A stretch of DNA of 64,000 nucleotides from Bacteroidota bacterium (GTDB taxonomy: Bacteria; Bacteroidota; Bacteroidia; Bacteroidales; JAAUTT01). The stretch lies in assembly GCA_023429135.1 (NCBI GenBank), contig JAEYWD010000074.1, positions 1 to 64,000 on the forward strand, given 5' to 3'. This document shows, piece by piece, positions 31,163-40,404 of the stretch. A model generated the notes under the pieces. That model was not told where the DNA came from. It saw nothing but the letters and a program-made list of their open reading frames with translations, and ran no database searches. Position 1 is the stretch's first letter. Every line of letters begins with the position of its first letter. Position numbers and translations under genes: made by a program.

Positions 31163-31741
31163 ATGAAAAATATAATATTTGAATTTATATCAAAATACAT
31201 TTCTCTGACAGAAGATGAGAGGAACGCTATACTTTCGTCAGATATTTTCCGTTCTGTTAAGAAAGGAACTACTTTACTCCAAGAAGGACAAACATCGAAA
31301 GATAGCTACTTTGTTTTAAAAGGCTGTATTCGGACATATTATGTTTTAGATGGTGAAGAAAAAACTACTGCTTTCTACACAGAAATGGAAGTTTTGACAC
31401 CCCCTTGTGTAATAAGCAAAACTCCGTCAGAATATTATATAAGTTGTATAGAAGACACTATACTTACAGTTTCAAATTATGATATGGAAGTAGAAATAAA
31501 CAGTAAATTTCCAAAGTTTGAAATTATGTGCAGACTATTGTCGGAAGAATTGTTAGCTAAACAACGAATAGACTTTGACGAGTTTAAGACTTCTTCGCCA
31601 GAACAACGATACTTGAACTTATTACAAAAAAGACCGGACCTTATTCAGCGTGTTCCACAACACCAGTTGGCGAGCTATTTGGGAATCAAACCTCAATCAT
31701 TAAGCAGACTAAGGTCAAGAATTCTTGAAAAAAAGAGCTAA
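31163..31741 (+). CDS. Crp/Fnr-family regulator
   Basis: The ATG at 31163 gives 192 residues; an upstream in-frame start at 31121 is less likely. The cyclic-nucleotide-binding-like domain (about residues 10-130) has KKGTTLLQEGQTSKDSYFVL and KGCIRTYYVLDGEEKTTAFY. The C-terminal HTH is short but typical (RVPQHQLASYLGIKPQSLSR, LRSRI). Such regulators in Bacteroidota often control a neighbouring stress or export gene; the next gene encodes a secreted protein 85 bases on. No cysteine cluster is present. Confidence 0.85.
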   Translation: MKNIIFEFISKYISLTEDERNAILSSDIFRSVKKGTTLLQEGQTSKDSYFVLKGCIRTYYVLDGEEKTTAFYTEMEVLTPPCVISKTPSEYYISCIEDTILTVSNYDMEVEINSKFPKFEIMCRLLSEELLAKQRIDFDEFKTSSPEQRYLNLLQKRPDLIQRVPQHQLASYLGIKPQSLSRLRSRILEKKS

Positions 31742-31826
31742 AACGTATTTCTTAACTTAAGTGAACGATTTCAAGTCTATTGCCAATCTACTTTTGCAGT
31801 ATCGTTTCACATAAAAAGGGAAAGAG

Positions 31827-32453
31827 ATGCAAAAGAAAATTTTACTCATTGGTTTTGTTTTAATGATGACAAGTACGCTCCCACTTAAAGCGCAATATGC
31901 TAAAACAGACAGCACTTACAAACGGTGGTTCATTGGTAGCACTATTTTTTTATTGGATAATTTGGCTCCCACAAATCCCCCCGACTTTGTTCAACTCAAT
32001 ATAGGCTATCGTATTACAGGAAAAGATGTAATTACATTAGAACCAAAAACCTGGAAATATGCCTGGCCGAATGGTATTCACCCATTTTTTAACAAATCAT
32101 ACGGAAAACCGGAAGAAGAATTTCCGGGATATATTCGTGAGTATGGTTTATCAGTGGCTTACCAGCGATTTTTGTTGAAAGGTTTATATGCCGAACTCAA
32201 TGTAATGCCTACTCTGCAAAATTTTGTAAACGAAACAGGCAATAAAATTGATAATGGTTTTCAGATTTTCAACACATACCGCGTTGGTTATCACATCAAA
32301 CTTTTTAAGGACAGATTTTTTATTCAACCATCAATTGCAATTACCCACCGTGCTTATCACACAAAAATGCCCGATGGATTTAAACATTTAGACGATAAAT
32401 GGTCTAAATTCATCTTCGGAGAACCAGGATTTCATTTTGGGTTTAATTTTTAG
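31827..32453 (+). CDS. secreted/outer-membrane beta-rich protein, unknown
   Basis: A 208-residue protein with a signal peptide (KILLIGFVLMMTSTLPLKAQ, ending at about residue 22) and a beta-rich mature part with many aromatic residues (VQLNIGYRITGKDVITLEPK; TWKYAWPNGIHPFFNKSYG) ending in GFHFGFNF, with a C-terminal Phe as in outer-membrane barrels. I recognise no named family. It is downstream of the Crp/Fnr gene and may be its target. The 226-base gap that follows shows only a doubtful 36-codon frame from 32477. Confidence 0.65.
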   Translation: MQKKILLIGFVLMMTSTLPLKAQYAKTDSTYKRWFIGSTIFLLDNLAPTNPPDFVQLNIGYRITGKDVITLEPKTWKYAWPNGIHPFFNKSYGKPEEEFPGYIREYGLSVAYQRFLLKGLYAELNVMPTLQNFVNETGNKIDNGFQIFNTYRVGYHIKLFKDRFFIQPSIAITHRAYHTKMPDGFKHLDDKWSKFIFGEPGFHFGFNF

Positions 32454-32679
32454 TTGATGATTTATGAATACACAAAATGCACCCGGAAAACATCAAAGGC
32501 AGTTTGAAGCTGAAGCTTGCTAGGCTGTGGGCGGGCTTTTATGTTCCTACCAACAGACTGAAAGAAAACGGATTGGAAGGTTGAAGAGGCAAACTAAAAT
32601 GCCGTTTACTTACCGTCATACCTGACACGATACCCAAATTCATTAAAAAAGGAATCAGATAATTGATTATATTTGTGTT

Positions 32680-33000
32680 ATGAGAAATTCGAATAAAATA
32701 ATAAACGAGATAGTTAGGATGGCAAATTCAAAATATCCTGACTCAGAGATTTATTTGTATGGTTCGAAAGCCCGTGGTAATTCAAAAAAATTTTCTGATT
32801 GGGATTTATTGATTTTACTTAATCGACAAAATATTCCCTTTGAACTTGAGACGAAGGTGATGGATGACTTTTATGATGTTGAATTAGAAACCGGGGCTGT
32901 AATATCGCCTTTAATTTATTCTAAATCTGATTGGAACGAGAGGCATTCAATGACTCCGTTATTTGAAAATATAAAAAAGGAAGGTATCAGAATAAAATGA
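32680..33000 (+). CDS. MNT-type minimal nucleotidyltransferase (antitoxin candidate)
   Basis: A 106-residue protein with the polymerase-beta fold signature YLYGSKARGNSKKFSDWDLL (Gly-Ser, then Asp-x-Asp). It has the size and shape of MNT antitoxins, which neutralise HEPN RNase toxins by AMPylation. Its end overlaps the start of the next gene by ATGA, just as in intact MNT-HEPN pairs, and the next product begins like a HEPN protein. It is transcribed without other partners. Confidence 0.9.
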   Translation: MRNSNKIINEIVRMANSKYPDSEIYLYGSKARGNSKKFSDWDLLILLNRQNIPFELETKVMDDFYDVELETGAVISPLIYSKSDWNERHSMTPLFENIKKEGIRIK

Positions 33001-33281
33001 CAGGATCAAAGGATGATTTGATAACTTATAGATTGTCAAGGTCAAAAGATACCTATGAAGAAGATTGCATATTTATTGAACCTTCAAATCTGAAAATGAA
33101 AATTCCTAATGATTTTTTTAGAGAGAACCATTTTAGCTATGGTTTAAGACTTACAGGACAATTTTATTTGGACCTAGGTGTTCCTAAGCATTATGATAGA
33201 AAAACACCTGAAAAACTTGAAAAAGCAAAAGTATTTAGATATGATAAATTCGAATTTGTAAAAGTGACAAGAACAAAATAA
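32997..33281 (+). CDS. chimeric or truncated HEPN-toxin relic
   Basis: A 94-residue product. Its first about 22 residues (MTGSKDDLITYRLSRSKDTY) match the N-terminal helix of HEPN proteins that pair with MNT antitoxins. The rest (from EDCIFIEPSNLKMKIPNDFF to YDKFEFVKVTRTK) is not HEPN-like and lacks the R-x4-6-H active motif. I think the HEPN toxin was cut after its first helix and joined to unrelated coding DNA. A functional toxin is unlikely. The unrelated part is not recognised. Confidence 0.6.
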   Translation: MTGSKDDLITYRLSRSKDTYEEDCIFIEPSNLKMKIPNDFFRENHFSYGLRLTGQFYLDLGVPKHYDRKTPEKLEKAKVFRYDKFEFVKVTRTK

Positions 33282-33301
33282 AAAAAGCACCTATGGTCCA
33301 T

Positions 33302-33742
33302 ATGAAAAAAATCTTTACAATCCTTGTTTTCATGCTTTTCTGTGGGGGGCTGTTTGCTCAGGATTGCAGTATCTTCTACCGGAACTATGAGTCAAAGCTG
33401 TTAGAAAACCAATCTATCTTCAGGGCGGCAAGCGATGCGCCTGAAATATCCGAGTATTCAAGGTTCACAATAAATTTGATATCGTCTTCAAAGCTGGAGG
33501 CATGCCCGGTTAAAGTTTACTCCGCGTTTGTAATAGAACCTGATAGCTCGCTTTCCAATATTTTTGTTTGCGCCCGGATGATGTGTATGGATAATAGCTG
33601 TGATGAAGAGCAGGCGAAAACTAACTTTGAAAAGAATTTAAGAACCGCTTTTGCTAAAAGTAAACTGCCTCCTGTAAAACATCAGGGCAAATTGGTAAGG
33701 TTTTTTGTTTTCATCCCTGCTCATTTCGATTGTCAGGAATAA
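33302..33742 (+). CDS. secreted protein, unknown
   Basis: The ATG at 33302 gives 146 residues with a signal peptide (IFTILVFMLFCGGLFAQ, residues 4-20). The earlier ATG at 33293 is less suited. The mature domain is about 125 residues with five or more cysteines that could form disulfides (for example CSIFYRN, EACPVKVY, CARMMCMDNSCDEEQ). The central EPDSSLSNIFVCARMM and later RTAFAKSKLPPVK recall a small TonB-C-terminal-like fold, but I cannot be sure. It is followed seven bases later by another secreted protein gene. Confidence 0.6.
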   Translation: MKKIFTILVFMLFCGGLFAQDCSIFYRNYESKLLENQSIFRAASDAPEISEYSRFTINLISSSKLEACPVKVYSAFVIEPDSSLSNIFVCARMMCMDNSCDEEQAKTNFEKNLRTAFAKSKLPPVKHQGKLVRFFVFIPAHFDCQE

Positions 33743-33749
33743 TCAGCTT

Positions 33750-34469
33750 ATGAAAAAAATATTGTTTATTGTGATTGTATCAATATTCCCATTGACCAAT
33801 CATTATGGTCAATCCAGAATTATTGAAGGAACCTGGACAAACAGGGGCATTAGTTTGTTACCTACTGTAATAAATATTTATCCCGATTCCTCGTTTGGAT
33901 ATTGGGGAGCTATAAACTTTGGTGGGGCTTTCGAGACAAAAGGATCATATTCAATAAAAAACGATTCCATATTTTTTAAGTACCCCAACATTATAAGCCC
34001 CCAAATTACAGACATTGAATCAGGATATGACCCTAAAAGTAAATCGGTACAAATATCATTTGATGTCAATTTTTCGGGCAATCACATCCGTACTTTCGCC
34101 ATGTTGGCTTACCTGAACAGTAAATATACCGACAGGTACAAACCCATTGGGGCATTATCCACAAATGGCACATTGTATACTGAAAAATTTAATATTGACG
34201 ATACGCTTTATATTCATTTTAACCTGCATACTATCATCATGTGCAAACTGGATGTAACTAATCAAAATAAATATATCATAAGGATTTTGTTACCCTATTG
34301 TGAAACCATTTACTATCTGACATCGGCGTTCGGAGTCTTTAAGGACGATCTGATGTATGTCGATTATAATGACACTCCCATCCTCTATTATAACACTACC
34401 GTTTACAACACCCAAAGGAAAAGGAAGAAGGTTACAGAACGGATAAATTCCACGTCCTCCAGGAGATAA
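33750..34469 (+). CDS. secreted protein, unknown
   Basis: The ATG at 33750 gives 239 residues with a signal peptide (ILFIVIVSIFPLTNHYG). The mature domain is beta-rich and begins IIEGTWTNRGISLLPTVINI, which recalls lipocalin-like 'G-x-W' starts, with FGYWGAINFGGAFETKGSYS following. The C-terminus is basic (KRKKVTERINSTSSRR). There is no confident family. It ends 3 bases from the converging acetate-transporter gene. Confidence 0.6.
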   Translation: MKKILFIVIVSIFPLTNHYGQSRIIEGTWTNRGISLLPTVINIYPDSSFGYWGAINFGGAFETKGSYSIKNDSIFFKYPNIISPQITDIESGYDPKSKSVQISFDVNFSGNHIRTFAMLAYLNSKYTDRYKPIGALSTNGTLYTEKFNIDDTLYIHFNLHTIIMCKLDVTNQNKYIIRILLPYCETIYYLTSAFGVFKDDLMYVDYNDTPILYYNTTVYNTQRKRKKVTERINSTSSRR

Positions 34470-34472
34470 TTC

Positions 34473-36035
34473 CTAATGTGCTCCTACTCCCAGGTGCGTC
34501 CTTACTTTCTCGTCGTCGTATTTAAGGGCTGCTGCAGGTTCGCTACTAAGCTTTGAACCCACATAACCCGCAATAAAAGCCGCAGGCAACGATACCAGTG
34601 CAGGGTTCTTCAGCGGGAAAACAGCACTGCTGTTATGAAAGAGGTCCACCCAAACCGTGGGACTGAGAATAATCAACACCAACGATAAAACAGAACCTGT
34701 TACAATACTCCAGACAGCACCCCGGGTTGTAAAATTGCGCCAGGTGATGGAAAGCAATAACGAGGGGAAGTTGGCACTTGCAGCAATGGCAAAAGCGAGA
34801 CCTACCATAAAAGCTACATTCTGGCCTTTAAATAGTAACCCCAGGATAATGGCCACAATCCCCAATGTAATGGTAGCCCTTTTGGCAACTTTCACCTCGC
34901 TACGTTCGTCGGGAACTCCCTTTTTAATTACATTGATATATAAATCGTGCGATATAGATGATGCTCCTGAAAGCGTTAGTCCGGCTACCACCGCCAGAAT
35001 TGTTGCAAAAGCAACCGCCGCAATAAAACCCATAAAACCGGGGCCACCAATAGCATCCGAAAGCAGGATAGCAGCCATATTCCCTCCTTTATCACCTCCG
35101 GCAGTAATGGCTTCGTGACCTACCAGCAGCATGGCCCCAAACCCGATAAAGAAGGTGAGGATATAAAAATACCCTATGAGTCCTGTTGCTACAAACACCG
35201 ATTTGCGAGCTTGTTTGGCATCGGGAACGGAATAAAAACGCATCAGGATATGGGGCAAACCGGCAGTTCCGAGCATTAAAGCCAAACCTAATGAAATTGC
35301 ATCCCATGGATTGGAGATATAACTTCCCGGTGAAATCACGCTGATATCGAACTTTTCAACTGCAGCCTGGCACAAGGTAATGGGATTGTAGCCAAAATGA
35401 GAGAGAGTAAGCACAACCATTATGGTAGCCCCGCCAATGAGCAGTATCGCTTTAACAATCTGCACCCAGGTGGTGGCCAGCATTCCCCCAAAGAGCACAT
35501 AAGCAGTCATAACTGCTCCAACAATAATTACGGAATTTGTATACGAAATTCCGAACAGTTTATTAATGAGACTTCCACCTCCCACCATCTGGGCAATCAG
35601 GTAAAAGGCAATGGTCATAAGCGAACCTGTAGCCGAAGCTATTCTTACAGGCCGTTGTTTCAGGCGAAAAGCCACCACATCAGAAAATGTATATTTTCCG
35701 AGGTTTCGCAAAGGTTCGGCTATAAGGAACATAATCAAAGGCCAGCCCACCAGAAAACCGATGGAATATATCAAACCATCAAAACCTTTGAGCGAAACCA
35801 TACCGGCAATGCCCAAAAATGAAGCGGCGCTCATATAATCGCCCGCCAGTGCCAACCCGTTCTGGAAACCTGTAATGTTCCGGTTGGCAGCATAGAACGC
35901 TGTGGTTGTTTTGGTTTTTTTTGCAGCCCAATAGGTAATGTAGAGTGTTAGGATGACAATGAGAAAAAACATGAGTATGGCGAATGCATTAACTTCCCTG
36001 GCTGGAGCCTGTAATAGTATGGATACGATTTTCAT
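34473..36035 (-). CDS. actP: cation/acetate symporter ActP-like (SSS family)
   Basis: A 520-residue membrane protein with about thirteen hydrophobic segments. ActP-type motifs are RNITGFQNGLALAGDYMSAA, SFLGIAGMVSLKGFDGLIYS and LGKYTFSDVVAFRLKQRPVR; GLPHILMRFYSVPDAKQARK and VAVGLTLSGASSISHD-like stretches also fit the sodium:solute symporter family. It imports acetate or a similar short acid with a cation. It is co-transcribed with a DUF485 gene just upstream, with a 4-base overlap, the usual yjcH-actP pair. No acs gene is in the window. Confidence 0.9.
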   Translation of the reverse strand: MKIVSILLQAPAREVNAFAILMFFLIVILTLYITYWAAKKTKTTTAFYAANRNITGFQNGLALAGDYMSAASFLGIAGMVSLKGFDGLIYSIGFLVGWPLIMFLIAEPLRNLGKYTFSDVVAFRLKQRPVRIASATGSLMTIAFYLIAQMVGGGSLINKLFGISYTNSVIIVGAVMTAYVLFGGMLATTWVQIVKAILLIGGATIMVVLTLSHFGYNPITLCQAAVEKFDISVISPGSYISNPWDAISLGLALMLGTAGLPHILMRFYSVPDAKQARKSVFVATGLIGYFYILTFFIGFGAMLLVGHEAITAGGDKGGNMAAILLSDAIGGPGFMGFIAAVAFATILAVVAGLTLSGASSISHDLYINVIKKGVPDERSEVKVAKRATITLGIVAIILGLLFKGQNVAFMVGLAFAIAASANFPSLLLSITWRNFTTRGAVWSIVTGSVLSLVLIILSPTVWVDLFHNSSAVFPLKNPALVSLPAAFIAGYVGSKLSSEPAAALKYDDEKVRTHLGVGAH

Positions 36036-36316
36036 AGCAACTTCTTTTTAAGATCATCTACTTGTTTGTCGTAATGTTTGTTTGCCCACCAGGTGTAAAC
36101 CCCTGTGAGCAGCCAGGCAACAATGAGGATTCCAATGCCAATTGGGAGTCCGATGGTCAGGTTTTTTCCTATTGGCTTTGCTAAAAAGGACTTATCGAAA
36201 GCGATGAGCAGGATAAACCCAAAATAAACGATCAACATAATGACAGTAAGCAGCAGGGAAACCTGCCATTTCCGTTTTACCATCTGCTTAAACTCAGGTA
36301 ACTCATAATGTTTCAT
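36032..36316 (-). CDS. yjcH: DUF485 membrane protein (YjcH-like)
   Basis: The ATG at 36316 gives 94 residues. Two TM segments follow KHYELPEFKQMVKRKWQVSL: LLTVIMLIVYFGFILLIAF and IGIGILIVAWLLTGVYTWW, then YWANKHYDKQ-type ends. DUF485 proteins are the small partners of ActP transporters, and here the stop overlaps the actP start. The role is probably to stabilise or regulate the symporter. A longer upstream frame has no support. Confidence 0.88.
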   Translation of the reverse strand: MKHYELPEFKQMVKRKWQVSLLLTVIMLIVYFGFILLIAFDKSFLAKPIGKNLTIGLPIGIGILIVAWLLTGVYTWWANKHYDKQVDDLKKKLL

Positions 36317-36482
36317 ATAACGTAGTGTATAGGATTTCGGAGCGTAGTTTCTAATTAAAACCCTGAAAAGCAAAAATGTTCGGAAAAAGTTTAAATAGAG
36401 CTGTTAACAAATTTATATGGCAAGATGGACAATTCATTTTTTTGCTAAATTGCCCTAACCAAATTAAATCGGGTCGGCAATT

Positions 36483-37716
36483 ATGGTTTCTCATTCATTC
36501 AATTCTCTCAACAAAACCATCCATTCAGTTTTACCACTAATTTGCTTTGCGTTGCTCTCGTGCGGACAAGCCATCGATAATAATAAAGGCGAACTTTCGG
36601 ACAGTCCGGTAAAAATAGAAGTTCCCGAATTGATGGATACTATGTTTGTAGATGGTTTCGATTACCCGGTGGGCAATAAGGATGGCAAAGGAGCGTATAT
36701 ATCGAAAACTGATGGTAAAACCTACAAATCGTGGTACATTGCAACTGATTTTGCAGAAAATTATTCTTTGGGTATCCATCCCGGAATTGATCTGAATGGC
36801 ACAGGCGGAGGAAATACCGATCTTGCCCAACCAGTATATGCAATTGCAAAAGGAACTGTTGAAGTAGCTAAAAACTTTGGAAAACCCTGGGGACATATTG
36901 TTTCAATAAAACATAAGTACTTACTTAACGGAAGGGCATATATCTGTTATTCGGTTTATGCACATCTGGAAGGATTAAAAGTAAAAGAAGGCGATTGCAT
37001 TAACAAGAGAACACTCATAGGAGAAATAGGAACAGGCGGGGGAAGCTACCCTGCTCATCTGCATCTCGAAATACGAAAAAGCAGCATGGCAAACTTCGAG
37101 GCCGATTACTGGCCAAGTTCCAATTCCAAGGACATAAAATGGGTGAAAGAGCATTACGAACATCCTAAAAGATTTATCGATTCCAACAGGACCCTTACTG
37201 CACCGTATCTGGAAAACCAATTGATAGTTGCTGATAAGAGCGAATATTCCCTCTACTTCTACAATAGCGGAAAACTTAATAAAAAGTACGAAATAGCCCT
37301 GAGTCAGAAACCCATAGGCAACAAGGAACAGGAAGGTGATTTGAAAATGCCCGAAGGAGAATATTACATCTGCGAAAAGCAAAAAGGCCCATTCTACGGA
37401 AATTATGCCGAATATTTAGGACCGAGGATATTAAGAATCAGCTACCCGAATGCTTTCGATGCTGATGCAGGCTTTAACAAAGGCTTTATTAGTCATGCTG
37501 AAAAAGACCAAATTAAAGTTTCAATAAAGAGACGATCGATTCCTCCAAAAAAACACCAAGCTGGGCGGAGGGATTGTGATACATGGATGGAAGGGAGACT
37601 GGACAGCTAATGGACGGCAAAATCTCACCTGGGGGTGCATCAGTATGCATAACGGTGAGCTGGAAAGCTTTTATGATCTGGTGAAACTTAATACGAAAAT
37701 TATAATTGTTCCTTAA
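36483..37716 (+). pseudogene. M23 peptidase + L,D-transpeptidase (YkuD) lipoprotein with A7 frameshift
   Basis: The first frame gives a lipoprotein (signal ending LLSC at Cys27) with an M23 zinc-peptidase domain: His99 and Asp103 in GIHPGID, and HLH 192-194 in PAHLHLEIR. The frame then runs into a 7-base A run at 37547-37553. Removing one A there joins it to a frame ending at 37716 that contains a complete YkuD active site (IVIHGWKGDW then TWGCISMHN). The start of the YkuD domain (YSLYFYNSGKLNKKYEIALS) is in the first frame. So one protein of about 410 residues would be made by frameshift or slippage, or the gene is broken. Read as given, the first frame stops at 37610. A sequencing error is the simplest alternative. 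Confidence 0.8.
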
Positions 37717-37725
37717 ATCTGGAAA

Positions 37726-38214
37726 ATGAATTTTACTACAGAGAGCCTCACGATACAGGAGATCAAAATCCTCCGGAAGGAAATTTTTCGTGCTTATATC
37801 ACAGGCATTCTCACAGGTATAATGGTTGCTTTCCTGCTCATCATGGTTTTGACTGTAAAGAATTCTGAACTCAGATCAAGCAATTATTACTTTCTACTTA
37901 TGATTATCGCTGGTGCCATATTGATTACTTCAATAACGGTAAAAAATATGCAAATCGATCTCTATAAAGGAATAAAGCACATTTATAAATATCAGATAAC
38001 CGAAAAACTTTCGTATTTGGATAATGAACCGGGCCTTGGCAGTGATAAAATGAAATATTGTCTTATCTCGGAAAAAAAGAAATTTTTGGTAAGTGAGGAG
38101 GAATATAGGTATGCTCAGGTATATGATTTTGTGCAGGAACATGAAGCTCCCAAATCAGGCTATTCCCTGAAAATAGTAGTGCATAAGAATTTATTGTTTG
38201 AAGTAAGTGTTTAG
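37726..38214 (+). CDS. small membrane protein, unknown
   Basis: A 162-residue protein with two TM segments (ITGILTGIMVAFLLIMVLTV and YYFLLMIIAGAILITSITV) and a soluble C-terminal part (residues 75-162) of no known family. It starts 9 bases after the frameshifted peptidase gene and may be in the same operon. Function unknown. Confidence 0.65.
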   Translation: MNFTTESLTIQEIKILRKEIFRAYITGILTGIMVAFLLIMVLTVKNSELRSSNYYFLLMIIAGAILITSITVKNMQIDLYKGIKHIYKYQITEKLSYLDNEPGLGSDKMKYCLISEKKKFLVSEEEYRYAQVYDFVQEHEAPKSGYSLKIVVHKNLLFEVSV

Positions 38215-38233
38215 TTAATAAGCTTAACATCAA

Positions 38234-38369
38234 GTCGACAGACCACAGTCAACGAACCACAGCAAATACTGTTTAGTCCATAGACGATATACGATAGTCG
38301 ATAGCCAATACATGTCTTTTTTAACATGTCTGGCTGTTGACTGTCATCTGTGGTCTGATGACTGTGGAC
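38234..38369 (+). repeat. heptamer repeat family, longest complete copy
   Basis: It starts GTCGACA, GACCACA, GTCAACG, AACCACA, GCAAATA, CTGTTTA, GTCCATA, GACGATA, TACGATA, GTCGATA, GCCAATA in strict 7-base steps. It ends TGTTGAC, TGTCATC, TGTGGTC, TGATGAC, TGTGGAC, the same words inverted. Flanks on both sides match the copy at 22613. The rest of the 432-base gap (38370-38646) is A/T-rich with no gene that I can see. Confidence 0.85.
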
Positions 38370-38646
38370 AAAACTATTCCTTACAAGCCAAACTTAATTT
38401 ATTATAAATAATCCTTTACCAATTTTAACGGGGTTTACACTTTTTAGCACTACCAATCCACTGATTGTATTCTCCTCAAAAGATCAATATTAAGTACCCA
38501 CAATGCATAAGATAACAACGTCCAAACAGCTTCTAAATACCACTTATTTATAATTGGTATAAATAAAAATAATTAACTTGCTTTCAATTATAACAGAACT
38601 AAACAAGGCTCTGAGTTGTTAAGGATTTGATTTGAATGATATTGTC

Positions 38647-39957
38647 ATGAACCAGATAACAAATAATTCAGTCGTTCTGGAAACACCGGATACTATGTTG
38701 GAGAAAGAACTCGCGGAACACAAAAAAAGTGAATCGAAATTCAAAGGATTGCTTGAGTCGGCTCCAGACTCCATGGTTATTACCAATGGCGATGGCGTTA
38801 TTCTCATGGTAAATGCCCAGACCGAAAGGATATTTGGCTATCCTCGTTCCGAAATGATCGGAAAAAAAGTTGAAATTTTAATTCCTCAGAGATTTCAAGA
38901 CAAACATACTCATCACAGGCAGCATTATGTTGAAAATCCTAAGGTTAGAGCTATGGGGGCTGGCATGGCACTTTTCGGTCGCCGCAATGATGGCAGCGAG
39001 TTCCCCGTAGAAGTAAGTCTTAGCCCTCTCAAGCTCGACGATGGCGAGTTTATGGTTATTTCGGCCATTCGCGACACTTCGCGTCAAAAGGAAATTGAAG
39101 ACGAAATCAAAAAGGTAAACGAAAACCTTGAGCTTTTAGTAAGTGAACGCACCCGGGATCTGGAAAATGCGCTGATACAAGAGAAAGAAACACGGCTCGA
39201 AAATGCAAAGCTAAACGAAGAGTTGCAGCGGGCAAATACAGAACTTGAACAAAGGGTTGCCAAACGCACTCTTGAACTGGAAGCCATTAACAAGGAACTT
39301 GAAGCTTTTTCCTACTCGGTGTCGCACGACCTTAGAGCTCCCTTGAGAAGTATAGACGGTTTCAGTAATAAGATATTAAAAGATTACAGCACTCAATTCG
39401 ACGAACAGGCAAAAGATTATTTTAACCGGATTATGAATGCCAGTCGTAAAATGGGTTCTCTGATTGACGACCTGCTCAAACTTGCCCGGCTGTCGCGCGT
39501 GGAAATAAAAATTGAAAATGTTAACTTGTCGGATATCGCCGTCGCCATTGCTGATGAATTAAAAGAGCAGAGCCCCGAGCGAAGTATTGACCTCCGTATT
39601 ATGAAGGGTATGAATGTAATGGCCGATCGTAACCTTATGCAAATAGCGCTTCAGAACCTGCTGGGCAACGCTTGGAAGTACTCTAAAAATAAACCGCATG
39701 CTATAATTCAGTTTGGCTCACATATGCAGGATGAACAAAAAGTATTTTTTATTAAAGACAATGGCGTTGGGTTCGACATGCGTTATGTCGATAAGCTTTT
39801 TGGAGCTTTTCAGCGACTGCACAGTGTTGCCGAGTTCGAAGGTACAGGCATCGGACTGGCAACGGTACAACGAATAATCCGCAGGCATCATGGAAATATA
39901 TGGGCCGAAAGCGAAATTGATATCGGCACCACCTTTTATTTCACAATTAATGATTAG
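38647..39957 (+). CDS. PAS sensor histidine kinase
   Basis: The ATG at 38647 gives 436 residues; a TTG at 38632 is rejected. One PAS domain (about residues 30-150: LLESAPDSMVITNGDGVILM, FGYPRSEMIGKKVEILIP) is followed by a coiled coil (about 155-225). The HisKA box is YSVSHDLRAPLRSIDGF and the ATPase has an N-box NLLGNAWKYSKNKPHA and a GTGIGLATVQRI G2 box. This is the Cph1/bacteriophytochrome-like kinase class, but no chromophore domain is present. It has no TM, so it is cytoplasmic. The response-regulator gene follows two bases later. Confidence 0.92.
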   Translation: MNQITNNSVVLETPDTMLEKELAEHKKSESKFKGLLESAPDSMVITNGDGVILMVNAQTERIFGYPRSEMIGKKVEILIPQRFQDKHTHHRQHYVENPKVRAMGAGMALFGRRNDGSEFPVEVSLSPLKLDDGEFMVISAIRDTSRQKEIEDEIKKVNENLELLVSERTRDLENALIQEKETRLENAKLNEELQRANTELEQRVAKRTLELEAINKELEAFSYSVSHDLRAPLRSIDGFSNKILKDYSTQFDEQAKDYFNRIMNASRKMGSLIDDLLKLARLSRVEIKIENVNLSDIAVAIADELKEQSPERSIDLRIMKGMNVMADRNLMQIALQNLLGNAWKYSKNKPHAIIQFGSHMQDEQKVFFIKDNGVGFDMRYVDKLFGAFQRLHSVAEFEGTGIGLATVQRIIRRHHGNIWAESEIDIGTTFYFTIND

Positions 39958-39959
39958 AT

Positions 39960-40403
39960 ATGGCAAACGGGAGAATTATTTTGCTGGTGGAAGACAACCC
40001 CGACGACGAACTTTTAACACTTCTGGCCTTTAAGGAAAACGAGATTGGGAATGAAGTTGTTATAACACGAGATGGTGCAGAGGCGCTCGATTATCTTTTT
40101 GGAACAGGTAAATTTCAGGGACGAGATACTTCTGTCCTTCCTCAGGTGGTTTTGCTCGATTTAAAACTTCCAAAGGTTGATGGTTTGGAAGTACTGAAAA
40201 AAATCCGTCAGAACGACCAGACGAAACTACTTCCTGTAGTGGTACTAACCTCCTCGAAAGAAGAAACTGATATTGTAAGAAGTTATGAGTCGGGAGCCAA
40301 CAGCTATATTCAAAAACCTGTAGATTTTGAACAATTCTCGGAAGCCATTAAACAATTGGGCCTGTATTGGTTGTTATTGAATGAATTACCAGGCAGAAAA
40401 TAA
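39960..40403 (+). CDS. single-domain response regulator (Rcp1-like)
   Basis: A 147-residue REC domain: acidic pair in LLVEDNPDDELL, phosphorylated Asp in VVLLDLKLPKVDG, then VVVLTSSKEETDIVRSYESG and the Lys switch in SYIQKPVDFEQF. It is the Rcp1/CheY-like type that partners Cph1-like kinases and has no output domain. It lies directly between two kinase genes and likely relays phosphate between them. Confidence 0.93.
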   Translation: MANGRIILLVEDNPDDELLTLLAFKENEIGNEVVITRDGAEALDYLFGTGKFQGRDTSVLPQVVLLDLKLPKVDGLEVLKKIRQNDQTKLLPVVVLTSSKEETDIVRSYESGANSYIQKPVDFEQFSEAIKQLGLYWLLLNELPGRK

Positions 40404-40404
40404 T

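Noticed and set aside
36032..36373. DUF485 protein starting at 36373
   Set aside because: The extra 19 residues are not family-like; ATG 36316 gives the usual 94-residue length.
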